Translations under genes and position numbers: made by a program
The notes under the pieces: model-generated
What the model was told of the DNA's origin: nothing
The model's database searches: none
Seen by the model: the letters and a program-made list of their open reading frames with translations, nothing else
Shown here: positions 11,420 to 22,929 of the stretch, piece after piece
Numbering within the stretch: position 1 is the first letter of the stretch
Layout: the number at the start of each line of letters is the position of its first letter
NCBI GenBank assembly: GCA_947095535.1
Contig: OX352773.1
Location: forward strand, 267,460,515 to 267,524,514
Length of the DNA: 64,000 bases
Origin: Poecilobothrus nobilitatus
Taxonomy: Eukaryota; Arthropoda; Insecta; Diptera; Dolichopodidae
Direction: 5' to 3'

Positions 11420-12110
11420 AATTTTAAAGCTCCAAATGTCAAATAAATAAACATTTAGAAAATGAAGATTAGTGATCTTAGGAATAGTTTTAGATAACAG
11501 AACAGGTACACTTTTAAACGTCAAACAATTTTTGAAACAGGAATAGAAGAAAGCATCTTGCACTTTTGTTTTTTAAATTACCCAAGTTAAAAGTGAAATT
11601 TGCGTCATCTGGATTTTAAATTTGAAAACTTAATGTATAGCATAAATAATCATGCAATTTATTTTAGATTATTTAGAGTAACGTAGATAAATAATTTTAA
11701 AAATGGAAGTTTTGGTATTAGAACAAGATATGCAAAGTTATTTTATAACTAAACGGCCTCTATAGAAGAAAGAAAAATTTTGGATGCTGATTAGATTCAA
11801 GCTATTGAGTTTGATCCTAATAGCAAAAATCTAAATAGCGTCAAACGGCGAAGTTTAGTTTATTTATTAGTCTTCAAAGAGACTCTTTAAATTACAAAGA
11901 TTACAAAAATCATATAACAAATTAAAAAATTGGCAAACTGTTATATAATTGTGCTCCTTTATACAGTACACTATTTTGGGTACGAGATCTCCTAGACAAT
12001 GGAAGCCTGAAGTCGCCAATATTTCTTAGCTTATAGTATCCACCTATATAATTGATATTCCTTCTTAGGTAGCTAGGCAGTAAATCATATTTCAATTTGA
12101 AGATAAATAC
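11420..12110. other. Intergenic, no gene seen
   Basis: AT-rich sequence upstream of Mrm2. A short, slightly GC-richer stretch at about 11703-11890 has stops in all useful frames and may be an old repeat, but I cannot name it. Confidence 0.4.
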
Positions 12111-12133
12111 CCGTGCATCATATTTTAATTTTT

Positions 12134-12230
12134 ACATCCATTTTTACATTACGTATATTTACATTACGTATATTTACACATCCATCTATTTATATATCAA
12201 TTTTACATTACGTATATTTACACATCCATC
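12134..12230. repeat. Short tandem repeat, TTTACATTACGTATA units
   Basis: The words TTTACATTACGTATAT and TTACACATCCATC recur about three times over roughly 100 bases. It is a local minisatellite with no protein potential. Confidence 0.7.
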
Positions 12231-12715
12231 CAAGTGTTCTTAACATATCCTGCATTCTTGAACGTCTGCTTCTTTTTAACGCAATTCTCATAATTTTCTT
12301 TTGTAATATTTACGGTCTATTTATCTTGTCCGGACTATACATAAATAGAATTGATGAGCAATAGCCAAAATGCGGGAGAATTATCGAATTATATATTAAT
12401 ATTGCACATTTTTTTGATATTTTGTTCCTAGTTACGAGGATACCAATTTTGTTTTTATTTTTAATAAATGACAAAGTATTTATACTAATTTTTTGGCGAA
12501 ATATATATGAGCCTTTCCTTTTCTCCTTTTGTCATAAATTTGTATGAAATGTTTCGTCTTGATTTTGTATGAAAATTTTCTACCATTTGATTAAACCCAT
12601 TTACTTTAAAGTGTTGTGTTCAATGTGTTCTAGTAGAGAAAAAAAATATACATAGCTATTATAATGTATGTATACACAAATAAAATTTATTATGTATACA
12701 TTATACATAAGATAA
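12231..12715. other. Intergenic, no gene seen
   Basis: AT-rich sequence without recognisable coding potential or structured repeat. Confidence 0.4.
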
Positions 12716-12734
12716 AATTTCTAAATATTATTAC

Positions 12735-12808
12735 TATATATAATACTATATATATACTAAATGTAATACTATATATATACTAAATGTAATACTATATATA
12801 TACTTTGG
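12735..12808. repeat. Tandem repeat, about 25-bp unit
   Basis: TAATACTATATATATACTAAATG occurs about three times in a row with small differences. It is simple-sequence DNA. Confidence 0.75.
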
Positions 12809-13180
12809 GTTATGTTTGATTGTTAGGAAATTGAAATAAAAAAAAAAATTTTAATTTAAAAAATAAATTTGAATAAAAATTTTCTAAGGTTACTTCGATT
12901 GTTTTTGAATTTTTTTTTAAACTAAAAGCGCTAATTTAGTGAAGTATCTATTTATCTACTTATTTTTTGCTTAGTTATGTTTATTTTTTTTTTCTGTTTT
13001 GTGTAAAGAATGAAAGTGAATATAATATGTAAGTACTATCTTGTCGTAGAAACCTGATTGCTGAAAACAGAAGTATTCGAAAATAACCGTTCAATAAGAG
13101 GTCTTATTTATGTATTAACAAAAATATGTGACAATTTTCAAACCATACTAGAAAATATTTCGCCAGCCTTTAAATGTTAT
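12809..13180. other. Intergenic, no gene seen
   Basis: A/T homopolymer-rich sequence preceding the nested repeat at 13.2 kb. No feature was recognised. Confidence 0.4.
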
Positions 13181-13184
13181 TTTT

Positions 13185-13857
13185 AATAAAATTTCAAAGT
13201 TACTTGTTTTATTTTTATTTTTTGGTTTTTAAATATAATGTTCTCTGAATATATTTTGCTATAAATATCGTGGATATTTTTTACATATGCAAAAATTGTA
13301 TATCTTACCCATAGATATATTACTAATAGATAGGCATTGAAGAAAATATTTTCAGCCAATTTTGAGAAACAGCTGAGTGAGCCATGCGTATGTATTGCTT
13401 TAGTTTCATCAGAAATAGGTCCTAAAAGGTGAAATAAATTCATTTCTAATTTTTATAAGGATTTATCAGTTATTTTGTTACTTTACAAGTATTTAAAATT
13501 TTGAATAACCTTAATTATATTAAATTTTAATTTTAAAAACAAAATATATCAATTATTAATATAAAAACTTAAAATCTCTGAATGAAACTGGTTATGAAAA
13601 GCTGCTTTACATTATTTTAATAAATAAAACAGCTGAGTGAACGAAATGTATACATATTATAAAATGCATATGTGTTTTTTTGCCTGAATATCTTAAGATA
13701 AGAAAACACATAAGAAGAAAAGAAACGACTATACATAACTTCCCATCTATTAGTTAATATATCTATAGTTAATATATCTATGAATGCAACTCAGTACACT
13801 ATACTTTTCTCTTTCTAAAGTTGCGATAATATTCACGAAATTTCTCTTGAAAGCCAG
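13185..13857. mobile_element. Repeat family X, copy interrupted by a family Y MITE
   Basis: The flanks 13185-13308 and about 13790-13857 match family X pieces at 32.69-32.78 kb (GCTATAAATATCGTG) and at 24.23-24.28 kb (GTACACTATA, GCGATAATAT). The right end (TCTTGAAAGCCAGCCTT) is the inverted form of the AAGGCTGGTTTTCA end seen at 24015 and 32553, so family X appears to have terminal inverted repeats. A family Y element sits inside it at 13309-13782. Confidence 0.55.
13309..13782 (+). mobile_element. MITE family Y, copy A
   Basis: About 470 bases. The left end is CCATAGATATATTACTAATA and the right end is its inverse, CTATTAGTTAATATATCTAT, with a short terminal duplication at 13767-13782. The word CAGCTGAGTGA occurs as a direct subterminal repeat on each side. 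No transposase is encoded. The same sequence recurs at 24.3, 35.5, 36.0 and 55.2 kb. Confidence 0.85.
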
Positions 13858-15340
13858 CCTTTGTATATGTTATATATATGTAGTTACAAACACTGATAAA
13901 AGTTATAAACAGAATGCTGTCGACAACGGTATCGGAATTCTTCAAAATAAAATGTCGGAAATAGCTAGTGTCAAATTTTTAGGTTACAAAAAATATAAAC
14001 TAGGTAAATTAAAAAATGGAAATAATGGATTTTCTGAAAGAAGTGTTGTACCCGCGTAGGACCAAATGACTATATTCCAAACATAGTTGGTATTACCAGC
14101 TTTCATCAAGTATATTTCGTTAATATTATCCTTTAAGGACGAAAAGGACTTTTAAAAGTATCCTTGTTGTTTTGGTCTTTTGTAAATAAACCGTTATATC
14201 TGGCAATCTGTTAGGTGTACATATATATAATTCTTAATATAAATTTAATTAAGGTAACGGTTTTAAGAATATTTTAACGTTTATTTGATGACGATAAGTG
14301 TTACCATTTTAAAGATATTGTAGTTCAATGTTGAAAATTTTTAACATCTTTCTTTAAAAGTCACATATTTATTTCTAAATATATTCAAAATTAGAAGCTC
14401 TAATTTTTTTCTCTAATTTGTGCATACATACTTATAGTCGTTATCCAAAACTTTAGAAGATGTAAGCATTTATTAACAAGAAATTATTTATATTTTTAAC
14501 CCTTTTCTATATAAAACTAGGAATATTCCTTTTACGAAGTAACAATTTCTTCTGAAGTTTGGAGCATTTAATCTCTTGAGGACATAAAGGATTTTTAAAA
14601 TTTATAAAAGTTATATATTAGCTTGATTTAAAAAATTAATTGGTTTTATAACATTTTTACATAAACAAATAATGTTGTGCCTTTTACAAAGTAATGTAGG
14701 ACAAATACTTTGTACACTCAAGTTGTTATTCTAGAAAATAAAATAATTCACCTATACATATATATGAAAAAAATTATGTTATTATGTTTTTAATTTATGT
14801 ATTTATTTATGCTTTTTTAAATTATGTTTTTATTTTTATTTTTTATTTTTCTATCTAACTTAACTAACTTATTAACTAAATAAAAATTAAATTAAAATTG
14901 GAAACAAATAAAAAAATAAATTCACTAAATAAAACTAAAAATAAAAATAATTAAGTAAATAGCAAAATAATTTGCTTTATTCAATAATTAATAAATAATA
15001 ATTAATTTATTTTAAATCTTAAAAACTAAATTCTATGCTTGGCCCTTGGATACACATATTTTATATAATTTTAAATGACCTTTCAGTGTTACATAATATG
15101 TATTTTATATATGTAATTGTATAAATTTTTGGTGAAAAATTTAGAATAGGGAACAATTTTAAATTTTTTTTTAAGTTTTAATAAGGATAATAACAGGTTA
15201 ATCAAATATAAAAAGGTTAATATAATAAAGTTGGCATAGTAATAATATAAATAATATAAATTGTTATAATAAACTAATATATGTAATAAAAAAGTCAAAT
15301 TAATTTAGAGTTTTCTTGTAAAGTTCTGAAGTGGGAATTG
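13858..15340. other. Intergenic, no gene seen
   Basis: About 1.5 kb of AT-rich sequence, with A/T-run and TTTTATTT-type low complexity at 14780-14960. The open frame at 13784-14059 begins inside the MITE and has no recognisable domain. Confidence 0.5.
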
Positions 15341-15342
15341 GG

Positions 15343-15411
15343 AACTAACCTTTACGTGTGAACAGTTTCTGACAGTTTATGTATGAAACTGTTCTCACGT
15401 AAAGGTTAGTT
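15343..15411. repeat. 27-bp inverted repeat upstream of ISY1
   Basis: The arms 15343-15369 (AACTAACCTTTACGTGTGAA onward) and 15385-15411 match in reverse complement at 26 of 27 positions, with a 15-base loop. It ends 186 bases before the ISY1 start codon. It may be a foldback element end or a transcribed hairpin. Confidence 0.85.
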
Positions 15412-15596
15412 TTTTAAAATAAATTTTTAATTTTGTTTTATTTATTATTATTTTATTTTTATTGACATTACTTACCATCATAGAAATATATACCATTTCA
15501 TCAATTATTCAACATTCATCAGTCGCTTTTAAAACGACCGAATAAAGTTTAAAATAAATCAGCTATAAAACAATTTCATATTATTTTCTTCATAAA

Positions 15597-16322
15597 ATGG
15601 CAAGAAATGCTGAAAAGGCGATGACCACTTTAGCTCGCTGGAGAGCAGCTAAAGAAGCGGAAAGTGGAGAAAAGGATCGAAGACCGTTTTTAGCTTCAGA
15701 GTGTACAGATTTATCTAGATGCGAAAAGTATAGATTAGAAATAATTAGGGAAATTTCAAAAAAAGTAGCGCAAATTCAAAATGCAGGATTAGGAGAATTT
15801 CGTATACGAGATTTAAATGATGAAATAAATAAACTTCTACGAGAAAAACGGCATTGGGAGAACCAAATATCATATCTTGGAGGACCACATTACAGACGAT
15901 ATGGACCGAAAACATTTGATAGTGAAGGTAGAGAAGTTCCCGGTAATCGTGGGTATAAATATTTTGGAGCAGCAAAGGATTTACCTGGGGTTCGAGAACT
16001 ATTTGAACAAGAACCCCCGCCTCCTCCTAGAAAAACTAGGACGGAAATGATGCGGGATATTGATGCTGATTACTACGGTTATTTGGATGATGACGACGGT
16101 ATACTAATACCTTTAGAGGAAAAAGCTGAAATGTTAGCAATTCAAAAATTGAAAGAGGAATGGAGTGCACCGCTTGGAGAAAGTATGCAAATTGATAACT
16201 CAAGTGAAAATAATTTTGTTAAAGCATCAGTCTACGTAGAAGTACCCTCTCAAAAGGATATAGAAGAAGCAATTTTGCGAAAAAGAAAACAACAACTTTT
16301 AGAAAAATATGGTATTGATTAA
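15597..16322 (+). CDS. ISY1: Pre-mRNA-splicing factor ISY1
   Basis: A single exon of 241 residues. The start MARNAEKAMTTLARWRAAKE is the conserved N-terminus of the family, which also fixes the start codon. Further conserved blocks are NAGLGEFRIRDLNDEINKL, HWENQI...LGGPHYRR and GYKYFGAAKDLPGVREL, followed by a proline run and an acidic DADYYGYLDDDDG segment. ISY1 is part of the NineTeen/Prp19-associated complex in the activated spliceosome and helps the first catalytic step and its proofreading. It is expected in the nucleus. mRpS18A follows on the same strand about 300 bases later with its own 5' region. Confidence 0.96.
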   Translation: MARNAEKAMTTLARWRAAKEAESGEKDRRPFLASECTDLSRCEKYRLEIIREISKKVAQIQNAGLGEFRIRDLNDEINKLLREKRHWENQISYLGGPHYRRYGPKTFDSEGREVPGNRGYKYFGAAKDLPGVRELFEQEPPPPPRKTRTEMMRDIDADYYGYLDDDDGILIPLEEKAEMLAIQKLKEEWSAPLGESMQIDNSSENNFVKASVYVEVPSQKDIEEAILRKRKQQLLEKYGID

Positions 16323-16627
16323 AATGTTCTTTATTTCTTAAATTGAACGATTTGTTTTATTTTAAATTATTATTTTCTAAAGAAAAGGCATCTTTTTGAC
16401 ATTTAGTGCAGTTCAAAAAATTAAGTTTATTTCTAGATCTTTGTATTTGAAAATAAATCATATAAATTTAAAAAAAAAATTACAACCAACATAGCCTTAT
16501 TAAAACTGCTGTTTTGCTTTTGACATCTCACGTCAAAACTTTTGGTTGTGTGTTTAACTGTTTACTGGTTGTGTGCTTATAGTTATAGTGAAATAAAATT
16601 ATTATTTAATATTTATTTTAAATAAAA

Positions 16628-17166
16628 ATGCTTTTTCTTTCTAAATGTACATTAAGGTTTATAAATAAAATTCAATTAACCTTATTTTTCCCTAAAAATA
16701 TTTCAATTTCAACCCCACTATTGGTTAAAGAAAGTAAGATCATAATTAAATTTAAATATTGTATTATAAAACCATTTAAAAATTTGTATTTAAAGTAAGG
16801 GAAAGTCAAGAAAATGAAAAATTATTAATTGAAGGAGTATACAAAGAATCACATAGATCGCAAAATTTATTGGAAGAAGCAAGAAAACAAAATTTTTGCC
16901 CAGAATGTACTTTGCGGTTAGATATTAAACACACTGATGTATTAATTTTAAGCCAATATGTTCGTAATGATGGATGTATGCTTCCTAGAAGAGTTACTGG
17001 ATTATGTAAAAGACAACAACGTAAAATAGGAACTTTAGTAACAATGGCTCAAAAAGCTGGTCTTATGCCTAATTTGGCACCTGCAAATAGTAATAAGGAT
17101 CCAAAAAAACGTTTTGGTTGGAAAAAATTCAATAAGTACTATGATGAATCAACAATTAAATATTAA
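16628..17166 (+). CDS. mRpS18A: Mitochondrial small ribosomal subunit protein S18A
   Basis: Two exons, 16628-16733 and 16796-17166, give 158 residues. The 62-base intron (GAAA|GTAAGA ... TTTAAAG|TAAGG) restores the frame through an Ile codon. The N-terminus (MLFLSKCTLRFINKIQLTLF) looks like a mitochondrial presequence. The S18 core shows CPECTLRLDIKHTDVLILSQ, the glycine-methionine turn DGCMLPRRVTGLC and QRKIGTLVTMAQKAGLMPNL. It is one of the S18 paralogs of the mitochondrial ribosome, and cysteine pairs of this type can bind zinc. A poly(A) signal AATAAA lies about 24 bases after the stop. The fly-type tail KKFNKYYDEST is kept. Confidence 0.95.
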
Positions 17167-17587
17167 TTTTTGTTGTATTATTGTTGGTAAATAAAAGTAA
17201 TTTTATTGCAAAATAATTTTGTTTTATAAGAAATTTTAACGTTTTTAAAAAAGATGTTATTTGAGTAATAGTTGTAAAGGATATATTAACTTGGTTTCTT
17301 TTTATATGTACATACATACATATATGTAGAGTTTTCTGTGAATTTTTCGTTTAGTCGTTGATCATATCCCACATTTCTACCCAGGTCGTTGACTTTTAAA
17401 TGGTACATTTCATAGCAGGAATATATTGATTTCAGTTATGAAAACTATGTGGATGAGCAGAAGTTAAATTGGAATATCTGTCATTCATGCGCACAAACAT
17501 ACAAATTTGTTAAGGTCAAGTATATTTCATCTGCCAAACCGAATAGCATCAAAAAAAAAAATTCCATAAATATATTAAAGTTTTAAA

Positions 17588-18015
17588 ATGTCTAATTATC
17601 AAGAAATGCCAGACGGTAGAAATATTATATTTAATTTATATAAAATGTTAAATTTTTGTATTTAAAAATGGTATTTAATAGATCATACAGAATCCGTTGA
17701 AGTTTTAAGAGAGCGTCTCAACAATATGAAACGATTAATGGCTGAAAGAAATGCCCAAGCAAAGAATTCACATCAAAGAGTCGAAGATATTTGGACCAAA
17801 CCTCATCATACATCAACTGGAATTATTGATGGTATACTTTTTAATAAAATGGATAATTATAAAAGTGGTTAACATCTAAAAATATTTTAGGAAATTTTTT
17901 AAGTATGGCATTCGCAACGGCTTTGATTGTTATAATAACTGTGTCTATATATGCATTTTATAATTTATATCATGCAATTTTAAAGAAATTTCCTTCTCAT
18001 CACGAAGAACTTTAA
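17588..18015 (+). CDS. Unrecognised small single-pass membrane protein
   Basis: Three exons, 17588-17615, 17682-17831 and 17891-18015, give 100 residues. Both introns are GT...AG and about 60 bases, as in neighbouring genes, and every phase agrees, which supports a real gene. The protein has a charged, helical N-terminal half (VEVLRERLNNMKRLMAERNA) and a middle segment VEDIWTKPHHTSTG. One membrane helix (about residues 64-86, MAFATALIVIITVSIYAF) and a short tail KKFPSHHEEL complete it. No signal peptide is seen, so a tail-anchored topology in the ER or mitochondria is possible. I do not recognise the family. Confidence 0.75.
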
Positions 18016-19370
18016 TTCTTTTTTTTTTTTTTGAGTTTTAAAAAACTATTTTCTGTGAACGGTAAAAAACACTAACTAAACCCTTATAAATAATTTAAGT
18101 ATTAAAGTGAAAATATTAAGCAAAAAATATATATCACAAATTAATTTTTGATTATACTTAATTTCAATGAAATTAAAATAAAATTGTTAATAACCAAGTA
18201 CATAACTGTAATTAAAAAAAATATGAAAATGTTATTTTTAACTTTCTAAGTGATTTTTTATTTTTAAATAGAAAATACAAGATTTATAATAAATTATATT
18301 TATTCATGATTTCAATATATTTGCATGTATAGTATAATCCTAAATTATTTAAAATATTAATGAGAAGAAAAATGTTATACGTAATTTAAAAAAAAAAATT
18401 AAATAATGCAAAAAAATCAATCTTCTATACAAATTCTTCATCCTATTCTATTTTATTTTTACCATGACTAATGAGAAACAAAATTTCAAATGTGCCATTA
18501 TTTAATCTAATAAAAATAATTTGTTTCACACCATTACAAAAAATTTGAAATAAAGTTATGTACAAAAAAATATGTCACATTATAAACTAAATAACAGAAA
18601 AAGGTTTGTTTTATTTTTGTTAAAATACTTTATAAAATAGATGTTTTATATCCTTAAGAATATTTATAGTGTATTTTATTTTTTATAATAGATAAAAAGC
18701 AGAGTGTAATATATTATTTTTTTAATGATATTATATTCGATATAGTAGAGTTACATTATTTTAATATATGAATGTATATTTCATTTAAAAAATTTTATTT
18801 TTATTATTTACATTGTGTATAATAGTACCTGTTTAGTTTAGTTATGCAATAATAATTGCGTTGTGCGAGCAATTAATCGTGCAAACATTTGATGGGAGCC
18901 ATTCCTCTTTTAATTATTTTAGTTGTTAAAATATAAAAATTTTTATTATTATATCAATTGGCTAGCCGTTCATAATCTAATTTAATTTCTATATTACAAA
19001 AAAATAAAACAAATTTACGATCAATTGCTTGCTCAACTAATTGAAAATTTTATTTTATGTTAAATATTTGAATTTGAAATATTATTATAACCTTTTATTA
19101 AATTTTGCACGACTTTCAAACTTTTATAATTTTTATATTTAAGTAATTTTCTTATAATAATATTTACTAGTTACCATTTTTCAATTTTTATCGTTAAATA
19201 TAAACAAATATGTATAGAAATTTTAAAAACTTTTTTTTGCTTTGTAAAAATTATTTGTAAACTTTTATAAAAGAAAAATGATTTGATTAGGTTTATAGAA
19301 AAATCTTACTTTTTTACTAAGAAAAATGATTTTAAACCTTAATTTAATTATTTTAAAAATAAGAAAAAAT
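18016..19370. other. Intergenic/3' UTR sequence between convergent genes
   Basis: About 1.35 kb, extremely AT-rich. It probably holds the 3' UTRs of the small membrane protein gene and the SH3 gene. No ORF, RNA gene or repeat was recognised. Confidence 0.5.
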
Positions 19371-21242
19371 TTAAGGCATTTTTGAAATTAAATTATCAGG
19401 GATTTTTTCAATAAAATTTGCTGGAAATTGTCCTTGTTTGTTATTAATTTCGCCATATAGCCAATCTTCATTTATACGATATAGAACTTTAATCATGTCG
19501 TTTTCCTGAAAATTTAAAGTAATTTAGAGATTTAATTTAGTATATAACTATAATTAAGTTTTTACGGAAATAGTCAAATCCTCAGGTTCTGATGCTTCAA
19601 ATGAATACAATACTTTTACTAAATTATTAATATTATTTGAAGATTTTTGAAGCGTAATTATATTTTCTACCTTTTCTGCATTGTGAGTTCTTAGTTTAGC
19701 ACCATCTTCTTCCTCTAAAGGTACTTTAACATCAATATAACTAATGGGAAAAATTCCTTCACAGCCCTTTTTATTTTTCCCCATAAACCATTCATCATTT
19801 ACTCTATTAAGAAGATAAATTTTTTCGTTTTGCCTTAAGCTAAGATCACCATCTTCCACACCCTCGAAATCATACATAGCAATACCATAAGAAGATTCAC
19901 GACTGTCGTCGAGATCAAAATCATTTAAATCACTACTTTCGAAATTAAAATCTATATTTTGCAAATTTGAAGGAGGGGGTGGTGGTGGACAATTGGGCAT
20001 GGGAGGATCTTCATCATCAAAACTATTTTGCAACTTATATGTTGTTTTGGTTCTTTCGAAAGCTTTTGTTGACATGTAATTAGATTGGTAAAAATATTTA
20101 TTTTCGCTTTGAACGGGTGGTTTAGGTGCCAGACCTTTTTGTATTTTTGGACGAATAATTGTTGGCATACCTAATTTCTGTGGTTGCGTTAATGTTGTAC
20201 TTTTTCCGCTGCTTACTGGAAATGCAGAATTATGTTCATTGTTTTTTCTTTGGAGAATATGCAAATTTCTTATAGGATGAGCATCGATATTTTTCATATT
20301 ATTTAAATGCATATAATTAAGTTGACCGGAATTATTAATAGCATTACTTTGAGGTTCATTTAAAATATCCCAAGGATCTACTGGAGTTGATAATTGTGTT
20401 GAATTTCCTGATGCATTGGTCGTACTAAAATCATCTTCAAATCCGCTTTCTGGTTGAGAAGCACTTCCATTATGTGGTGAACTGAAATTAGAATCTGAAC
20501 TAAAACTGTCAACACTAACGCAATCACTATTTGATTTTTGTGTAAATGTTGGAGAATTAGGTGGGGAATCAAAACTTATCAATTGAACATCATTTGAATC
20601 GAAATTGTGTGGAGAACTATTTGAACCTGAAGAAAATGCTGCTTGACTTTGATTACTAGACCAGTCATAAAATAAGCTATTTGAAGATCCTAATGAATTT
20701 GTATGATTGTTAATTGAATTGTAAGAATTCAAAAGTTGTGGAATTTTAGGTGACGGATTCTGTCCATTATTTACTGGAACAGGAGATTTCCTTCTTCCAA
20801 ACAAATTTGACAAAACATTTACTGATTGAGGAGGCCTGGAACATTTGGCTGATCCAAATTTATTTTCGCTTTTACTCAAGGCAACTTTTGGCGGTGGAGG
20901 TCTCGGTGGTAGAGGTTTTCTACTGTTTCTGGTATTGTCTCCTACTGATTCAAAAGAAGCACCTGTCCAATTAGTTGAAGGAGCATATCTAGTTTTTGCC
21001 GTTGGAAAATGTCTAGTTATTGATTTTCCGTTATTTTCATGCGTTTTTATTGACATTGATGTATACATTTCATTGGAGTTTGTAACTGCATTTTGTTGAC
21101 GAACTTTATTTTTTGTAGATGGTGGGGGTGGTAGTGTTATTGTTATTTTACTATAATTTTGTTTCTGACTATTTACGCCCACATTTTGCTGCAAATGATT
21201 ATTTTGAGGAGGTGGCGGAGCAGGCCGAGTGGGTATTGTCAT
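19371..21242 (-). CDS. Proline-rich adaptor with two C-terminal SH3 domains
   Basis: Two exons, 21242-19566 and 19505-19371, give 603 residues; the join falls inside the second SH3. The long N-terminal part is Ser/Asn/Pro-rich and probably disordered, with polyproline stretches (RPAPPPP, LPPRPPPP, NCPPPPPPS). It carries possible clathrin-adaptor motifs, FEDDF (FxDxF type, about 267-271) and DPW (about 289-291). SH3-1 spans about 453-508 (ALYDF-like AMYDFEG, EWFMG, GIFPISYI) and SH3-2 about 542-595 (VLYSFEA, DWLYGEI, GQFPANFI). The layout resembles SH3D19-like endocytic/cytoskeletal scaffolds, but I cannot name the ortholog. An acceptor-like TTTTATTTTAG sits just before the ATG, so a 5' noncoding or coding exon further upstream is likely. 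Confidence 0.88.
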
Positions 21243-21249
21243 AATATTG

Positions 21250-22470
21250 TACTAAAATAAAAGAAAATAATATAATAATTTTATTATTTTAGTTATAAAT
21301 TTCTAAATAAATAAACGATTAACCAAAAAACATTTTAATTAAAAAACAATTGTTCAATTTTATATTATGTAATTCGTGAAATTTTAAAATTTATTTTCAA
21401 TTAATGAACAAATGTGTAATTATTTTATTTTTAATTTAATTTCTAGTACTTGTAAAGCTTATCTTATTATTTCATTTATATTTAAATTTTAACTTGAAAT
21501 ATGCATATATATCTAAAATTTATGCGTCATTTGTGGCTGATAAACGAAAGGAAGTTCAAACCGATAAATAAATTTATTTTTATTTTGACGTAATATTCAA
21601 AATCAAAAATAATTATAAAAACAATTCCAAAAATTACGTCTTGATTTAATAATACATTATACTTAAGGTACAAATTTTTGTTTGTCTTTTGGTTAATTTG
21701 TTTTGTTTAATCAGTGTTATTTTTGGTTTAATTTTTAATAAGAATTTTCACAAACTACTACTTGTTTTATGCAGTGCTTACTATTTTTTGTTTGTTTTTG
21801 AATTACATATAAGAAAATTAATCTTAAAGCCTTAAAATTTTCTTTATGAAAATTCACATTGCAATTATAAATAAATTAAAACAATAACAGATTGAAGCAT
21901 TATGTATGTGTCATTTTAAATTTAATTAGTTAAAATTATAATAAAATCTATTTATGTATCAACTAAATATTAATCTCATTTTTGTGTACATATATTTAAA
22001 CCATTTTCTCTACCATCATATAATTATTATAAATGAGAACTTTTTACAGACCTTGATTTTTTAACGAAATCAATTTTAATAAATTCTCTGATAACTATAA
22101 AAAAGTATTTTGTATACTGGCACAAAGAAAATTTTTCTACACTTCCTTCCTGCCACAAATTTTTTTTTCTTAATTTTTGTTTTACAAATAATGACTTTGT
22201 AAATATAAAAAACAAATTAAAAAGAAAAATAATTTACATAATTTAAATTACACCCAAATCTTCTAAATATTTAATAATTTAATCAATTTTATAGTGTAGT
22301 TTTTGTTTTATAATTTTTATTTCTTTTCTATCAATATCAATCCTGAATCCATCTGAATGACGTCTCATAACTGGAATTTTGACATAAATGTTTTAAATGG
22401 GTTGACATTTGACATTAAATTATAAAATGAAAAATTAAGTTGAATTTACATGTACATATTTGTTAATTGT
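21250..22470. other. Intergenic/upstream region of the SH3 gene
   Basis: AT-rich. It may contain an upstream exon and promoter of the SH3 gene, which I could not place. The open frame at 22027-22215 on the minus strand is of low complexity. Confidence 0.4.
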
Positions 22471-22479
22471 TAACCCGAT

Positions 22480-22870
22480 TCAACAAGCATTTCGTACGGA
22501 CCTTACGGAATTTAGTATATTGTTGTTATTGTTGTTCGTTGAAACTAACCCTGCTCAATGGTCCGCACGCCTCCTACAGCGTCTTATCGAATCAATCTTT
22601 ACCCTTCATGAAACTTATTATGTCTCTCTGCATGAACATTCTCATTTTAGAGAAGGTTTCCCAGTGTTCCTCCCCAAGACTTCGCCTTTGGGATCACAAG
22701 TTCGGACATGTAGATTTCGATTTATGCCTCTTGCCCGCATCTCTGCATAGATTTGTTTCTGCTATGTCTATTGTCTATTTTTCCGGTATGAGCTGTTAGT
22801 ATCAGATGGGCTGTGATGATTCCCGTAAATAGTCTCAAGTGCATTCTATACATTTAGTTATTGTACCAGA
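22480..22870 (-). pseudogene. Decayed non-LTR retrotransposon 3' end
   Basis: A GC-richer island against AT-rich flanks. On the minus strand, several frames with stops carry pieces typical of the C-terminus of LOA/R1/jockey-type ORF2: a Cys-containing zinc-knuckle-like stretch, SQRRSLGEEHWETFS and RDIISFMKGKD. A tail with GTT-type repeats follows, of the kind found in 3' ends of such elements. No frame is open throughout. Confidence 0.5.
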
Positions 22871-22929
22871 TATTTGCTTAAACCAAGCTTGTAATGATAC
22901 TTAGATATTAAATGAACTTAACACTTAAT

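Noticed and set aside
11261..11563. Start of Mrm2 at the upstream ATG (11563)
   Set aside because: The extra residues are hydrophobic and not presequence-like; the ATG at 11419 gives a better N-terminus.
20378..21099. Open frames overlapping the SH3 adaptor on both strands
   Set aside because: Shadows of the long Ser/Pro-rich coding exon.
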